A DNA stretch of 64,000 nucleotides, from positions 310,001 through 374,000 of the forward strand of contig CANMND010000002.1 in the NCBI GenBank assembly GCA_947499155.1, written 5' to 3'. Source of the DNA: an uncultured Sphingomonadales bacterium. Its GTDB lineage: Bacteria > Pseudomonadota > Alphaproteobacteria > Sphingomonadales > Rhodothalassiaceae. This document shows positions 63,958 through 64,000 of the stretch, in pieces (within the stretch, counting starts at the first letter, position 1; each line of letters begins with the position of its first letter). A model generated the notes under the pieces. The model searched no databases. It worked only from the letters and a program-made list of their open reading frames with translations, and was not told where the DNA came from. The translations under genes were made by a program, and so were the position numbers.

Positions 63958-64000
63958 TCAGAACGGGATTTCGTCGTCCAGATCACCGGCAGGACCATCG
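63958..64000 (-). CDS. ssb: single-stranded DNA-binding protein, C-terminal end (partial)
   Basis: The 3' end of a gene that runs off the right edge. The readable residues end in DGPAGDLDDEIPF, and the acidic DDEIPF tail is the hallmark of bacterial SSB, which uses it to recruit partner proteins such as RecQ or Exonuclease I. The OB-fold lies outside the window. Confidence 0.9.
   Translation of the reverse strand, partial: DGPAGDLDDEIPF

Noticed and set aside
1-64000. CRISPR array or insertion sequence
   Set aside because: No regularly spaced repeats and no transposase-like frame were seen in the window.

Overview
The window is a chromosomal segment of an alphaproteobacterium with roughly even base composition. 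The evidence is the gph-phoR-phoU-phoB group, Tad pilus genes, tandem nadE-gltX-cysS, a PraR/PhrR-type XRE regulator, a TRAP transporter, a TIGR02281-type aspartic protease and an SSB ending in DDEIPF. Order and genus cannot be fixed from the sequence alone; a Kordiimonas/Iodidimonas/Sneathiella-like lineage would fit but is a guess. No rRNA, CRISPR array, transposase or intact prophage is visible. One tRNA, Ser(UGA), is present.

Layout. 1-2.4 kb: end of a surface-glycan cluster (HAD phosphatase, polysaccharide deacetylase, methyltransferase). 2.4-6.5 kb (minus): phosphate regulon group gph-phoR-phoU-phoB and a small membrane protein. 6.7-9.3 kb: TPR hybrid histidine kinase. 9.6-14.5 kb: BCCT transporter, glutathione reductase and class II DAHP synthase. 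14.5-15.0 kb: two small membrane proteins. 15.2-20.4 kb: tightly packed nadE-gltX-cysS-trmJ. 20.4-20.7 kb: an intergenic stretch with a strong hairpin. 20.7-24.3 kb (minus): a multi-PAS hybrid kinase overlapping an OmpR-type regulator. 24.3-26.5 kb (minus): RluA-type pseudouridine synthase, tRNA-Ser, O-antigen ligase. 26.7-34.7 kb: one long plus-strand run: lytic transglycosylase, rlpA, D-Ala-D-Ala carboxypeptidase, tmk, holB, metG, tatD, PhnP-like hydrolase; then an aspartic protease. 35.6-38.7 kb: TadG/TadE pilus proteins. 39.3-41.1 kb (minus): an operon of ECF sigma factor, secreted His-rich protein and Tat-exported cupredoxin. 41.3-45.1 kb (minus): XRE regulator, then cytochrome P450, a 66-residue protein, LuxI and LuxR. 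45.4-47.9 kb: TRIC-like membrane protein and RecQ. 48.0-49.5 kb: a tyrosine-recombinase-like protein lacking most catalytic residues. 49.5-51.4 kb (minus): CpaF ATPase and a small partner. 51.5-54.2 kb: aminopeptidase N. 54.3-56.1 kb: cold-shock protein, two Hpt proteins and a receiver without its phospho-acceptor aspartate. 56.2-58.9 kb: a 915-residue membrane-anchored coiled-coil protein. 59.0-62.0 kb: DctPQM TRAP transporter. 62.1-63.9 kb: acyl-CoA dehydrogenase. 63.96-64.0 kb (minus): 3' end of ssb.

The most interesting parts are the quorum-sensing island, in which the AHL synthase gene is translationally coupled to an unknown 66-residue protein and followed by a P450; the ECF/His-rich/cupredoxin operon; the catalytically degenerate recombinase; the pseudo-receiver/Hpt pair; and the TipN-like coiled-coil protein. 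All functional roles here are inferred from motifs and gene order; no database search was run.
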